A stretch of 53,821 nucleotides of DNA from a virus. The stretch is from positions 1 through 53,821 of IMG/VR virus record IMGVR_UViG_3300006124_000002; one strand, 5' to 3'. Position numbers and translations under genes: made by a program. Under the pieces are notes generated by a model, which ran no database searches, was not told the origin of the DNA, and worked only from the letters and a program-made list of their open reading frames with translations. Position 1 is the stretch's first letter. Every line of letters begins with the position of its first letter. Below, one piece after another: positions 18,382 to 27,030 of this stretch.

Positions 18382-18815
18382 GGGATAAAGTGAGAAGCCC
18401 AAACAAGGAAATATCTTCCAGCGGCATATGCGGCGGCAAATCCTAGTGCAAAAAATCCTGCTTCAATTGCCCATTTCCAAGGAGGAAGCACAGGAATCTG
18501 GAAGTTTTGGTATCCAGAAAGGAACCAGAATCCGCATATCACGCTGAACAAATAGATAAGAACATCTCGTTGTTTTGCGTTAGCGTGAGCTTCAAGTTGC
18601 CATTTGTTGGCAAGAAGTGTTTGTTCTTGGAGTTTGATTGCCTGTTCTTGATAATCCGCTTGCGCTTTTTGGAGTTGGATTTTTTCGTCCTGTGCCAACG
18701 CTTGCATATGGCGAACGGTTGCCAGAATATCTGCTCTGCTGATTTCGGCTTTTGATGTGTAAAGAAATGTCGAAAACATCGACATAACGGCAATGATGTG
18801 TACGAGTTTTCTCAT
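18378..18815 (-). CDS. Lysis-cassette membrane protein: signal peptide, coiled coil, two TM helices, 145 aa
   Basis: It starts with a basic, hydrophobic signal-like segment (MRKLVHIIAVMSMF) and a plausible cleavage site after TSKA. Residues ~27-82 are a Gln/Ala-rich coiled coil (QKAQADYQEQAIKLQEQ), followed by TM helices at ~86-103 and ~113-135. A periplasmic coiled coil next to a lipoprotein recalls spanins, but two C-terminal membrane spans are not the usual i-spanin plan. The start and stop overlap both neighbours by 4 bases, so it is translationally coupled. Confidence 0.5.
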   Translation of the reverse strand: MRKLVHIIAVMSMFSTFLYTSKAEISRADILATVRHMQALAQDEKIQLQKAQADYQEQAIKLQEQTLLANKWQLEAHANAKQRDVLIYLFSVICGFWFLSGYQNFQIPVLPPWKWAIEAGFFALGFAAAYAAGRYFLVWASHFIP

Positions 18816-18976
18816 TTTGTAGACATGAGGTATTTTTCTACAACGACTGCTTTTCCATCTATCCTATCAATATCAGAAATGGCGGCATTCAAATGCGGGT
18901 CTTGTGTGGGGAATGTACTCACAGGGGCATGAGTGCATCCAACAAAAAACATAACAATGAATGGAAGGTATTTCAT
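18812..18976 (-). CDS. Small outer-membrane lipoprotein, o-spanin-like, 54 aa
   Basis: ATG 18976 overlaps the TGA of the upstream gene. The protein begins MKYLPFIVMFFVGC, a lipoprotein signal peptide with the lipobox FVGC, leaving a ~41-residue mature lipoprotein ending VVVEKYLMSTK. Small lipoproteins in phage lysis cassettes act as o-spanins that disrupt the outer membrane. This one lies between two membrane-protein genes and upstream of the lysin, and it points to a Gram-negative-type host envelope. Confidence 0.65.
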   Translation of the reverse strand: MKYLPFIVMFFVGCTHAPVSTFPTQDPHLNAAISDIDRIDGKAVVVEKYLMSTK

Positions 18977-19248
18977 CGACCAGAAGGAGACTCGCCCTTG
19001 ATGTGGCTTTGAGTTGCGTCCACACTTTCCGACATATCTGGATGACTCTTGTACCAAAGTGATTGAACTCTTGGCTTCATCCAATCGGTATCTTCCGTAA
19101 CCCTTACAAGACTGAAGTGATCTACCAGAACAAACCAAATACCAGCAAAGAAAATAGAGATTGTAGCCAATCCATAAGCCTTGATGTACCCAAGGATTAG
19201 ATTTAGTATTGCTGGTACATCATTATTTGGAGGAAATTCGTTTGCCAT
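18973..19248 (-). CDS. Single-span membrane protein in lysis cassette, 91 aa
   Basis: One transmembrane region at ~residues 12-48 (LNLILGYIKAYGLATISIFF, then a second hydrophobic part ending before VDHFSLVR) and a soluble tail. It is 3 bases after the 123-aa gene and overlaps the lipoprotein start by 4 bases. It could be a second holin or antiholin; nothing in the sequence decides this. Confidence 0.5.
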   Translation of the reverse strand: MANEFPPNNDVPAILNLILGYIKAYGLATISIFFAGIWFVLVDHFSLVRVTEDTDWMKPRVQSLWYKSHPDMSESVDATQSHIKGESPSGR

Positions 19249-19251
19249 AAA

Positions 19252-19623
19252 TTAAGATGTTGGATTTGATGGTTTAGCAGGAGGAGTCTTAACTGCTGGA
19301 GGAGTCTTGTATAGCTTCTGCAACGATGCGGAAATATCTTCTGGTGTAGATCCAAGTAGTTCAGTCAATCGGTTGTTGACATCAGTATCGGTAAACTCTC
19401 CAGCGGCATCGTATGCGGCTCCAGACCAAAGATTGACCACAAGATTGACCTTTTTGATGATGGCAAAGGCAATCTTTTTGGAGTTGTCATAGGTGACTTG
19501 ATAATCAAGATCCCCAGTAATTGTTATTGGATCAAAAGTTTTTACCATTCCATCCTTTTGGGTAAGGGGAGGAGGTGTAACAACTATGGTTTTTGGTGTT
19601 GGGGCTATAGGAAGAAGGCTCAT
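19252..19623 (-). CDS. Hypothetical protein, 123 aa
   Basis: Beta-rich core (ITITGDLDYQVTYDNSKKIA) and helical middle (~85-105) between Pro-rich ends (PPPLTQ and TPPAVKTPPAKPSNP). It lies between the LamG fibre and the lysis genes on the late strand, 3 bases from each neighbour. I recognise no family; it may be a minor virion or fibre-assembly protein. Confidence 0.5.
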   Translation of the reverse strand: MSLLPIAPTPKTIVVTPPPLTQKDGMVKTFDPITITGDLDYQVTYDNSKKIAFAIIKKVNLVVNLWSGAAYDAAGEFTDTDVNNRLTELLGSTPEDISASLQKLYKTPPAVKTPPAKPSNPTS

Positions 19624-19626
19624 AAG

Positions 19627-22152
19627 TTATTTGTTAATATAAAACGGCAGTTTCAACAATGACGAAACTCCAAAAGGATTGGTTTTCCCAAGAATGTAGT
19701 TGAGTGGGAATGGGAAGTTCAGCATCACAAAAATGTTTACCGTGGGTTTGCTGGTAGCACCATGATAAGTAATGGTTCCAAGAACGGTAGCTTGGAGGGG
19801 TGTCTGTGCCGGGTAGTAAACATTTGCGTTGCCTGTAATCAAACACACAGGGATTCCGCTTGCTCCCGTATTTTGGACAAAGATGGCATTTCCTGTCACA
19901 GTTGCTCCAGACTGCATGAAGTCCGTCCCTTGGAACTTCCAAGTCGTAATGACATTGTTTGCGGAGTCGTAGGTTAATCCATTGACCGGGCCGTTTGCAT
20001 ATCCCGTAATGTCTACAGCAACACCGCTGGTTGCAGTAACATAACGGAAACGAGCATTTCCAGTAACCAATCCAATGTTGATTGAGGTATCATTAAAGTC
20101 TCCGTTGGATATTGCTCCTACATATCCTGTAAATGGATATGTGCGTCCTGCCCCGCTATTGTAAAGGGCAGTTACTTCAGATTGGGACAAGGCACGATTC
20201 CAAATACCAATTTCATCCATCTGCCCATTAATAAAATAAGCTCCATCATTTTCTGAACCAAACAAACTTCCAGATGTGTTTCTAATATTAACAACATCAC
20301 CACTTGTAGAATTAAAGAAAACTTGTGTTCCATCCAAATACACAGCAACAGTTCCACCATTAACTTTTCCAGTTATAATAACATTATGCCAATTTGAATC
20401 AGAAATTGTTGCACTTGTTGAATATCCAGTTGGGCTACCTCCATATAAAGCAAGCGCAATAACTCCAGATGGATCAAGATAGCATTGCATTGCCAAAGAT
20501 GGAATTGTTCCGCAAAAAACTTGGTAAGTTCCAGTTGCTGGATTAACAAACTTTACCCATTGAGAAATAGACCATTCTCCAGTTGTTTGATTAGAAAGTG
20601 TTGGAATGCCAAGTGTATTTGTTCCATTAAAAACAGCATCTCCTCCAATAATTCCAGTTCCTAAAGCAACGCCACCATTGTTAGTTAGCGTGTTTCCATT
20701 TCCAGTAGAATCTAAAAGACTTACTCCACCAGATCCATTGTTGTTAAGATTCCAATATGCCAATGCTCCAGCAGTCAAAGGATCACCACCAATTACTCCT
20801 TGGTTTTGGGAAGCATCGTGGAAAGATGCCGTAGTGCCTCCAGCAGTTCCTACTTGTCCAGAGTTGTAGGAATTTCCATAGAAAGCACTTGTTCCAGTTA
20901 CAATGCCAGCATTGTGGGAGTTGTCTCGGAAGGTAAGAGATATATTATATCCAGTACCGGGATAACTGATTGTTCCGTTATTGTAGCTGTTGTTAAAAAA
21001 CTGAACAGTTCCATTGGTTAGCGTTCCAGCATTGTAACTGGAATCATAAAAATATACTTGTTGAGCATTTCCTCCAGTAGACCCTGTGCTGGTAAAAAAC
21101 GATGTGTTATAAAAATACGCATCTCCAAAAATTGCTATAGGAATAGCAAATTGAGTAGGGCCATGAAGATATAGTGCTAGAAGAGATGCGCTTCCAGATG
21201 AGTCTTGTGTAGGCCAGCAGTCAAAGAAAGTTACTTGGTCATCATTTGCGGCAGTAGGGATAGCGTTTCCGCTAATTCCATCATTGCCAAACCAGTTTGT
21301 ATATTCATTCCATTCACCGTTAAATTGTCCTCCCGGCCCGTAATCACTAAAATAGACACCATATCCAATATAAACTGCCCCTCTATTACTATTTGTATTA
21401 TATTGCCCACCAACTACCACATTAGGATTTGGATAAACTACGAAAGGAAGATAATCTAATGTTCCAAAGTTTTGGGAGTAGTCATGAAAACTAGCACTTC
21501 CAAAAATATAACTATAATTAGCTGTGGAATTGTAAAAACGAATATCTATATCTCCTTGAGTTCCTCTTTCATTTTCCATGTATCCATGAAAATCAGTATT
21601 AATAAAATTAACAATTTGAATTAAATGATTAGCAGAGTCATATGCTCCTCCATCAGCCCACCCAACTCCATATCCAGTAACATCAGTTATTTGCCATATC
21701 CCACCATTTAATGTTGCCGTAAGGTAATTAAATTTTGCAGTTCCAGAAACCCCATACCCACAATATGAAGTATTATTAAATATAGCGTTTCCAGCTAATC
21801 CATTATTATTTGATATTAAAGGAGAAGAAACTGGATCTGTATAAGAATTACCATTAAATGTGGCTAAATTACAAGCCAATCCATATCCATAATTTGGATT
21901 AATATTAGTTGCTAAATAAGTATTGTTATTAAATACTGCTGTATTAACTCCTATAACCCATGATTGTCCTCCATCTCCGGGTGTTGTAACATAGCTACTA
22001 TCTCCAAAAATTGGAGTCTGGACAATAATATTGTCCGTAGCAACAGGCAATACGCCAGCAGGAACCGTAGCTCCTACATTTGTCCACCAGTTAGCGGTGT
22101 TCCCGTAATCACCATCCCCGCTTACTGTAGCGTTAAAATAAAGCGTTGCCAT
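19627..22152 (-). CDS. Tail fibre/adhesin with degenerate tandem repeats and inserted LamG domain, 841 aa
   Basis: The protein is built from short repeats of the form F-x-(D/N)-x-S-x-N-x-G-x-(V/I)-x-G (YDSSYNAGTLTNG, NNSYNNGTIS, DNSHNAGIVTG, GNSYNSGQVG, HDASQNQGVIGG at ~360-450). A concanavalin/LamG-like domain (~460-690: ALAYWNLNNNGSGGVSLLDS, WSISQWVKFVNP, WHNVIITGKVNGG, MDEIGIWNRALSQSEV) follows. The repeat pattern then resumes (NDTSINIGLVTGNARF). The LamG fold commonly binds glycans, so this is a good receptor-binding candidate. The C-terminal ~60 residues are a separate hydrophobic tip. Confidence 0.65.
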   Translation of the reverse strand: MATLYFNATVSGDGDYGNTANWWTNVGATVPAGVLPVATDNIIVQTPIFGDSSYVTTPGDGGQSWVIGVNTAVFNNNTYLATNINPNYGYGLACNLATFNGNSYTDPVSSPLISNNNGLAGNAIFNNTSYCGYGVSGTAKFNYLTATLNGGIWQITDVTGYGVGWADGGAYDSANHLIQIVNFINTDFHGYMENERGTQGDIDIRFYNSTANYSYIFGSASFHDYSQNFGTLDYLPFVVYPNPNVVVGGQYNTNSNRGAVYIGYGVYFSDYGPGGQFNGEWNEYTNWFGNDGISGNAIPTAANDDQVTFFDCWPTQDSSGSASLLALYLHGPTQFAIPIAIFGDAYFYNTSFFTSTGSTGGNAQQVYFYDSSYNAGTLTNGTVQFFNNSYNNGTISYPGTGYNISLTFRDNSHNAGIVTGTSAFYGNSYNSGQVGTAGGTTASFHDASQNQGVIGGDPLTAGALAYWNLNNNGSGGVSLLDSTGNGNTLTNNGGVALGTGIIGGDAVFNGTNTLGIPTLSNQTTGEWSISQWVKFVNPATGTYQVFCGTIPSLAMQCYLDPSGVIALALYGGSPTGYSTSATISDSNWHNVIITGKVNGGTVAVYLDGTQVFFNSTSGDVVNIRNTSGSLFGSENDGAYFINGQMDEIGIWNRALSQSEVTALYNSGAGRTYPFTGYVGAISNGDFNDTSINIGLVTGNARFRYVTATSGVAVDITGYANGPVNGLTYDSANNVITTWKFQGTDFMQSGATVTGNAIFVQNTGASGIPVCLITGNANVYYPAQTPLQATVLGTITYHGATSKPTVNIFVMLNFPFPLNYILGKTNPFGVSSLLKLPFYINK

Positions 22153-22160
22153 AAGTTGTC

Positions 22161-22400
22161 CTAGCTACGGACAACCGAAGTCAGATTGCCGCTACCATCG
22201 TAAGTAAGGGTCAATGTCAAAACGACACTACCATTGGCATCAAAATACTGAACCGTACCGGGATTGGTTCCCGAATAATTAGAAAGGGTAATGCTTGTCC
22301 AAGCTGGATTGGTTCCAGAGATAGCATTAAAAATCTGCCAATTTTGTTCACTACTTGTGGTATCAACAAATGGGGCGAATGCAAGAGGAGTATAAGACAT
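22161..22400 (-). CDS. Small virion-associated hypothetical protein, 79 aa
   Basis: Beta-rich Thr/Ser/Asn protein (VQYFDANGSVVLTLTLTYDG) located 8 bases upstream of the LamG fibre and just downstream of a strong hairpin (22420-22445). Its composition fits a small fibre or capsid accessory. No family recognised. Confidence 0.5.
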   Translation of the reverse strand: MSYTPLAFAPFVDTTSSEQNWQIFNAISGTNPAWTSITLSNYSGTNPGTVQYFDANGSVVLTLTLTYDGSGNLTSVVRS

Positions 22401-22419
22401 GACAGATTATAGTTAGATG

Positions 22420-22445
22420 TAGCGGGGGCTTTTACACCCCCGCTA
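22420..22445 (-). terminator. 9-bp GC-rich hairpin downstream of capsid block
   Basis: TAGCGGGGG (22420-22428) and CCCCCGCTA (22437-22445) form a perfect 9-bp stem with an 8-base loop in the only sizeable gap between the small virion genes and the fibre gene. There is no downstream U-tract, so it may be a partial terminator, an RNase barrier or an mRNA-stabilising end that separates abundant capsid transcripts from fibre and lysis genes. Confidence 0.5.
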
Positions 22446-22458
22446 TATCAATCAGTTT

Positions 22459-23151
22459 TTACTGAAGAAGACCGACAACATACACATCACCCGTCAGCGC
22501 ACCAATGCGTCCAGCGGTATCAGCCGTGGAAGCCTCGGTCGTGAGGGAAGGATTGTAGTACGAGAAGGTCGTGCTAGTCGTGGAAATAACAGTAACAAAA
22601 CCGTTATAAGCTGCATTGCCAACCGTAAGAACCTTGACTTGAACACCAGGAACCAGCCAAGAAGGAACACTAGACACCGTGAGGGTGCTGATGTTGTTGG
22701 CAGTAACACGATTTGTAGTAGCCAGCGCAGGAATAGCGGCGGTGGTAACATTGACTCGCAGATACTGTGTAGCGGCGGCTCCATTACTAGGAATTGTCGT
22801 GGAAACAGGAACTTGTCCAAGGACATAACCGTTTCCGCTTGCGGCTTGTGCAGTAAGAAGCTGTTGCGACAAGTTTCCAATAGCATTTGGGCTAGTAGCA
22901 ACAGGTGCGGCAATCAGCGTTCCCGTAGCAATGTTTTCGTTGGTGGTTCCATTGTCAATGGCAACAACGGCTTGAGTGCCATTGGTTCCAAGGGCATTGG
23001 TGTAAACAATGAACGAAGCGGTGGGAATAAAAGTATTCTCATCGTAGTTAATGTTTCCAAGGTCATAAGTCCCGGTCTTTGTGAAATCGACCGAAAGAGG
23101 GCCGAAACGAACAAAGGTGAGATTATTAGGAGTGGGTTTAGGGACGGACAT
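22459..23151 (-). CDS. Putative head-decoration/virion protein, 230 aa
   Basis: Beta-rich, Ala/Thr/Asn-rich, with no Cys. It has an N-terminal strand region (FVRFGPLSVDFTKTGTYDLG) and a C-terminal compact region (VPSWLVPGVQVKVLTVG...). It is encoded two genes after the probable major capsid protein, where head-decoration or neck proteins are usual. The assignment is positional. Confidence 0.45.
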   Translation of the reverse strand: MSVPKPTPNNLTFVRFGPLSVDFTKTGTYDLGNINYDENTFIPTASFIVYTNALGTNGTQAVVAIDNGTTNENIATGTLIAAPVATSPNAIGNLSQQLLTAQAASGNGYVLGQVPVSTTIPSNGAAATQYLRVNVTTAAIPALATTNRVTANNISTLTVSSVPSWLVPGVQVKVLTVGNAAYNGFVTVISTTSTTFSYYNPSLTTEASTADTAGRIGALTGDVYVVGLLQ

Positions 23152-23171
23152 ATTTTTTAGTTTGTTAAGTT

Positions 23172-23504
23172 TTAGTAGTAGCTAGGAGTGTTGTAAATGA
23201 CATTGTTCAGAGTATAGCTGACATAGACATTGTCCGATCCCACATCCGATACAACAATCGGGTTTGCGAGAGGGCCATTTCCAGACAGACTAGCAGAACC
23301 AACAAGAGAAACTCCATTGACCGTGCAAGATCCCGTTCCATTAGCCGTAACCGACCATGAAAGCGCACTTGTAGGAATGGTGAAACTATTGCCAGTTGTG
23401 ACTGAAACAAAGTACGGAGTCAACGGTTGCCCGTACCCTGCGTAAAGCAGGGCCGGGGCGTTGAGGACACTCGACGGAGCGTAATTAGCGTTATTGAGTG
23501 ACAT
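23172..23504 (-). CDS. Putative small virion protein, 110 aa
   Basis: Beta-rich Ser/Asn/Val protein (VTTGNSFTIPTSALSWSVTA) with two Cys-free hydrophobic strands and an Ig-like feel. It is 19 bases downstream of the capsid gene and could be a decoration protein. No signature recognised. Confidence 0.45.
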   Translation of the reverse strand: MSLNNANYAPSSVLNAPALLYAGYGQPLTPYFVSVTTGNSFTIPTSALSWSVTANGTGSCTVNGVSLVGSASLSGNGPLANPIVVSDVGSDNVYVSYTLNNVIYNTPSYY

Positions 23505-23523
23505 AGGATGTTACCGTATTTGA

Positions 23524-24933
23524 TTAGATGGGCTGGCTAACCGTGCTGGAGCAAGCGTAGCAATCCGGGGTGTATTGCGGGGCGTAGCTCGGAGACAGGG
23601 TGCAAGGAGCAGGGATGATGAGCCTGCTGGTGTTCAACCTGTGAAGGATTGAGTGCATCAGCGTAGGATCTTGGAACTGCATACCCATACGGAACTGGTT
23701 CCAGAAGAAACCTTGGTCACGCTTGATGTTGCACTCCCAATCCGGGTTCTTCCACTCCCAATCACCAGCGTAGTTCTGGGTCATGCCTTGGGCTTCACCG
23801 ATTCCGCTCTGGGACGGGCTGATCCACTTGATCATTGCCTTGTTGACCCAAGGGTTGGTGATTCCGAAGTCCGCATTGTTGTAAGCGGGGTTTTGGACAT
23901 ATTTGCAACCAAGCTCGGTCGTGACAGGGATGTACGGAAGAACACGCACCAGACGGGGCCAAGTGGTCGGATCATTCACATTGAAGGTAGGAAGGGATGC
24001 ATTGTACACCCAATCCACCGCAAGGCGAACACCGTTGATGTCGTTGCAGAAAGCGTAGTTTCCGATCACGCGATCAATACCCAAGGAGTACTGAAGTTGC
24101 TTGTCATCGAAATCGCTAACGCTCTCCCACCATCCACCGCTTTGCTTGGCATACTGCCAAAGCTGACGAAGGACACGGGCATCTGGAACGATCACCTCAA
24201 GAAGAGGGCGACCAGCGGCTTCAGAAACATCCAGACGATAAGCATCGTCCTCACGCTGAAGGTTGATGAGGATGTCATCAAGCGTATCAAGCGAGAGAAG
24301 GCCAATGTTACCAAGCTGGCTGGCAGGGAGTTTCACATAAACATAGCCCATGTTGAAGGAACCCTCGTTTGTTCCCTCGAAAGGCTGAACGATGAACATC
24401 TGATCATCTTCAGCAACGCAAGAGACAAGGCTCTGACCGTTGGAGATAGGAACCCACTTGTGACCAGCACCACCGATCCAGTTGGAACGGGCGAACTCCT
24501 CATGGACATTCTTGGTGATGTTGACATTGGTAGCCATGATGTGATCCATCTCCTCTTGAGGGAAGAGACGATACATGAAATCAGTAAGCTGATACCAATC
24601 GGTACGCATTGCCTTGGTGAAGAGGCTGAAGCTATACGATTCGGTTCCGGGGTGAGCAATCGTCTCAAACTGAACATCGTCAGCATTCTGGATGCAACGA
24701 CCACTTTGAACTTGCTCCCAAGGTTGATCGGGATTGTACCATCCACGACCGAAGCGGAATGCTTTCTGTGTCGGGAGAGTATTCAGAGGCCAAGTCTCTG
24801 TCTCAAGACGACCATAATAGATCGAATTGATTGCCATCTTTTTGATAAAAAACGGGTTGTAGTACGTCCTAGCCTCACGGAAGAGGGTATCGACATCTTG
24901 GCAACTCGAAAAAGTTACACCATTTTGTGCCAT
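23524..24933 (-). CDS. Probable major capsid protein, 469 aa
   Basis: It follows portal and scaffold genes in the normal head-gene order and has a suitable length and composition for an HK97-fold capsid protein, with an N-terminal arm (DTLFREARTYYNPFFIKK), many Trp/Tyr, and a Cys-containing C-terminus (CYACSSTVSQPI). It has its own candidate promoters and a structured 5' leader (24934-25184), fitting a highly expressed product. I cannot confirm the fold by eye, so the call rests on synteny and size. No SD precedes the ATG. Confidence 0.7.
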   Translation of the reverse strand: MAQNGVTFSSCQDVDTLFREARTYYNPFFIKKMAINSIYYGRLETETWPLNTLPTQKAFRFGRGWYNPDQPWEQVQSGRCIQNADDVQFETIAHPGTESYSFSLFTKAMRTDWYQLTDFMYRLFPQEEMDHIMATNVNITKNVHEEFARSNWIGGAGHKWVPISNGQSLVSCVAEDDQMFIVQPFEGTNEGSFNMGYVYVKLPASQLGNIGLLSLDTLDDILINLQREDDAYRLDVSEAAGRPLLEVIVPDARVLRQLWQYAKQSGGWWESVSDFDDKQLQYSLGIDRVIGNYAFCNDINGVRLAVDWVYNASLPTFNVNDPTTWPRLVRVLPYIPVTTELGCKYVQNPAYNNADFGITNPWVNKAMIKWISPSQSGIGEAQGMTQNYAGDWEWKNPDWECNIKRDQGFFWNQFRMGMQFQDPTLMHSILHRLNTSRLIIPAPCTLSPSYAPQYTPDCYACSSTVSQPI

Positions 24934-24973
24934 ATAATTAAATTGTTGTTGGTTTGGTTATGTGCCTCAAAGA

Positions 24974-25013
24974 AGTCGCCTTCTCCAAAACACGGTTTTG
25001 GTTTGAAGCGACT
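24974..25013 (-). promoter_or_regulatory. Nested hairpin in capsid-gene leader
   Basis: In the minus-strand leader of the capsid gene, AGTCGC and GCGACT close a 40-base element whose inner part is CCAAAAC-CGT-GTTTTGG, with TTC/GAA pairing in between. It ends 40 bases before the ATG. It may stabilise the capsid mRNA or limit read-through from the upstream HNH gene. Confidence 0.5.
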
Positions 25014-25026
25014 GGCAACCTCGCAG

Positions 25027-25055
25027 GATCTTTGTTTTCCAATTGCTGATGTCAA
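25027..25055 (-). promoter_or_regulatory. Candidate sigma70-type promoter for capsid gene (proximal)
   Basis: Consensus TTGACA at 25055-25050, then a 16-17 base spacer and AAAGAT/AAGATC as a weak -10. The resulting transcript would contain the nested hairpin and the capsid gene. Confidence 0.35.
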
Positions 25056-25157
25056 CCTCACACCCCGCTTATTTTTTTACATCGGTCGCTATCCGATACG
25101 GTGCTTTGGCTGAAATCAGTAATTGTTAAAACAATGACCAATCCAGATGTTGTGACG

Positions 25158-25184
25158 ATTATAAGAAAACTCAAAAGTCGTCAA
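25158..25184 (-). promoter_or_regulatory. Candidate promoter with perfect TATAAT (distal, capsid leader)
   Basis: TTGACG (25184-25179, overlapping the HNH stop) and a perfect TATAAT (25163-25158) are separated by only 15 bases. The short spacer lowers confidence, but it is the only exact -10 hexamer on the late strand in this leader. Confidence 0.4.
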
Positions 25185-25684
25185 CTATATTTTTTTATGT
25201 ACTCAATTGCTTTAGAAAGAAGCTCAACGGAATCTTTAAGTTTTCCTATTCCTGTATTGCATTCTACACACAATAGACCCCTTACCTTTCCTGTCCTGTG
25301 GCAATGATCAACTGATAATGCATATCCAGATGGACAACTTTTATTGCAGATCTGGCATACACCATTTTGTGAAATCAGCATTTGGTTGTACTCATCAAGA
25401 GTAATTCCATATCTGTATTTCAAAAATTGATTTCTATATTTTGTGGGATTTTTTTTGTAAGACTCTCGACTTCTTTTCAGTATTTTTTCTCTGTTTTTAA
25501 GCCTCGTTTTGTCCAAATGAGCTTTAATTTTGTCTGTATTTTCGGATGCCCATTTTCTTTTTGCATCTTTCATTTTGGCAAATGTGGATGGTTTCATCCA
25601 GCATTCACCATTCTTGCTATTTTTATCGTAACGATAAAATATTTTGCCATCATCTCTAATGGCTCCTCTTTTAAGATCTCCCAT
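25181..25684 (-). CDS. HNH endonuclease, endonuclease VII type, 167 aa
   Basis: Residues 1-75 are Lys-rich and helical, likely a DNA-binding extension starting with a GDLKRGAIR block and several Lys/Arg helices. Residues ~90-150 give the recombination endonuclease VII pattern: YGITLDEYNQML, then CQIC, VDHCHRTGKVRGLLC, and CNTGIGKLKD. The four Cys bind zinc and the DHCH region holds the active site. Inserted between scaffold and capsid genes (TAATG overlap with the scaffold stop), it looks like a free-standing homing nuclease; it could alternatively be a structure-specific resolvase. Confidence 0.85.
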   Translation of the reverse strand: MGDLKRGAIRDDGKIFYRYDKNSKNGECWMKPSTFAKMKDAKRKWASENTDKIKAHLDKTRLKNREKILKRSRESYKKNPTKYRNQFLKYRYGITLDEYNQMLISQNGVCQICNKSCPSGYALSVDHCHRTGKVRGLLCVECNTGIGKLKDSVELLSKAIEYIKKYS

Positions 25685-27006
25685 TACTTATTGCGAAACT
25701 TGGCAAAAAGGGCGGCAGGAGTACGTTCTTCAACGTCTTGTGCTTTGCCAGCAGAAGATGATCCGATTGTGCCTTCACTTGTGGAAGACCCTCTCATCTT
25801 CTTAATTGTTTCTTGCAATTCAGCAATTTGTTTTTCTTGTGCAAAAGAATAAGCCTTTAGTTTTTTATATTTCGAGCCTTGGGTAAGAACCTTCGTTATT
25901 TGTTCTGGAGCATAATTGCTATTTTCACGCAATGCGGCTTCAGCAATCATCTCATCTTCCGTTGTGTCATCATCAATGCTTTGTGATGCAATGATCTTGG
26001 CGATCTCTTCCGGGTATTTTACGGAATCTTCAAGCGACTGTTTGGCTTGAATAAAAGCATCTTGCCAACGCTTTTGAATTTGATTCTTGCTCATGGATGC
26101 ACGACGAGCCTTTTCCTCATCAGCCTGTGCTTTGGTTACTTCCCAATTTTGGAGAGCATTGATACGAGCCTCGACTTTGCCAAGTACATCGTAAGCCGTG
26201 CTATTGAATTTAGCCTGTTCCATAGGAGACAGATTCTCGTAGATGGAATTAAGAGTCTGTTTGGAAATCTCACGCTGTCTGACTCGTTCATTTGGATCTT
26301 GAGTGCGGAGTGATGTTTCGTATGCGGCAACTGCTTTCTCAAATTCGGTGATGCTGGTCTGATCATCACCAATGATCATTTTGACTTGGTTGTAACCGTT
26401 TAGAATTGGCGCATCATAGCTTTCCTTAAAGACAGGATCAGCAGGGAGATTAAGGAATGCGTTTGCCTTGCGAAGTTGCTCAAGATCGTTTGTGAGGGAT
26501 TCTTCACGCTCCTGCTTTTCCTTGACTGCCAATTCCAATTCTTTCTGGAGCTTCTCCATTTGCTTCTTGGTTTCGGAGTCATCAATCTTTGCCCGAAGCT
26601 CCTCGATTTCAGCTTTCGATTTCTCATATTCTGCAACCTTTGATTTGAGTTCAGCGGCTTCTTTAGCAAGCTGTTCATTGGTTTGTTTAAGGGATTTGAT
26701 GTATCCCGGCTTTTTCTCATCATCAACAAGCGAAGATTTGACTTCTGGTTCAGGACGGTTTTCTTCCGCTTCAAGTCTAGCTTGCTTTTCTTCATCAACT
26801 TTTTCTTGGAATGCAGACGAATCTTGATTGAGCTTCTCTGCCATCTTTTTGAAAAGATCAGATGGATTACCCTTGGGGGCTTCACTCATCTTTCCCTTAA
26901 AAAAGTTATCCGCTTGCTTTACAGCGGCATCCCTCGCGGCTTTATCAGCGGCAGATGCGGCGGTAAGATTAGGATTCAATGCGGGTTCAGCTACAGCTTC
27001 AGACAT
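25684..27006 (-). CDS. Scaffolding protein, 440 aa
   Basis: Highly charged, Cys-free, with a disordered acidic N-terminus and a long coiled coil at ~100-195 (EELRAKIDDSETKKQMEKL and following heptads), then further helices and a basic C-terminus (TPAALFAKFRNK). A coiled-coil protein with a basic tail between portal and capsid genes is the usual scaffold arrangement; the tail would contact the capsid shell. No protease motif is visible. Confidence 0.75.
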   Translation of the reverse strand: MSEAVAEPALNPNLTAASAADKAARDAAVKQADNFFKGKMSEAPKGNPSDLFKKMAEKLNQDSSAFQEKVDEEKQARLEAEENRPEPEVKSSLVDDEKKPGYIKSLKQTNEQLAKEAAELKSKVAEYEKSKAEIEELRAKIDDSETKKQMEKLQKELELAVKEKQEREESLTNDLEQLRKANAFLNLPADPVFKESYDAPILNGYNQVKMIIGDDQTSITEFEKAVAAYETSLRTQDPNERVRQREISKQTLNSIYENLSPMEQAKFNSTAYDVLGKVEARINALQNWEVTKAQADEEKARRASMSKNQIQKRWQDAFIQAKQSLEDSVKYPEEIAKIIASQSIDDDTTEDEMIAEAALRENSNYAPEQITKVLTQGSKYKKLKAYSFAQEKQIAELQETIKKMRGSSTSEGTIGSSSAGKAQDVEERTPAALFAKFRNK

Positions 27007-27030
27007 ATTTTTTGTGGTTGTTTGTGGTTG

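Noticed and set aside
23653-25113. A 486-codon open frame on the plus strand opposite the capsid gene
   Set aside because: It lies entirely antisense to the capsid gene and its leader, has no SD or promoter, and its composition (Ile/Leu/Thr/Val/His-rich without motifs) mirrors the codon bias of the capsid frame.
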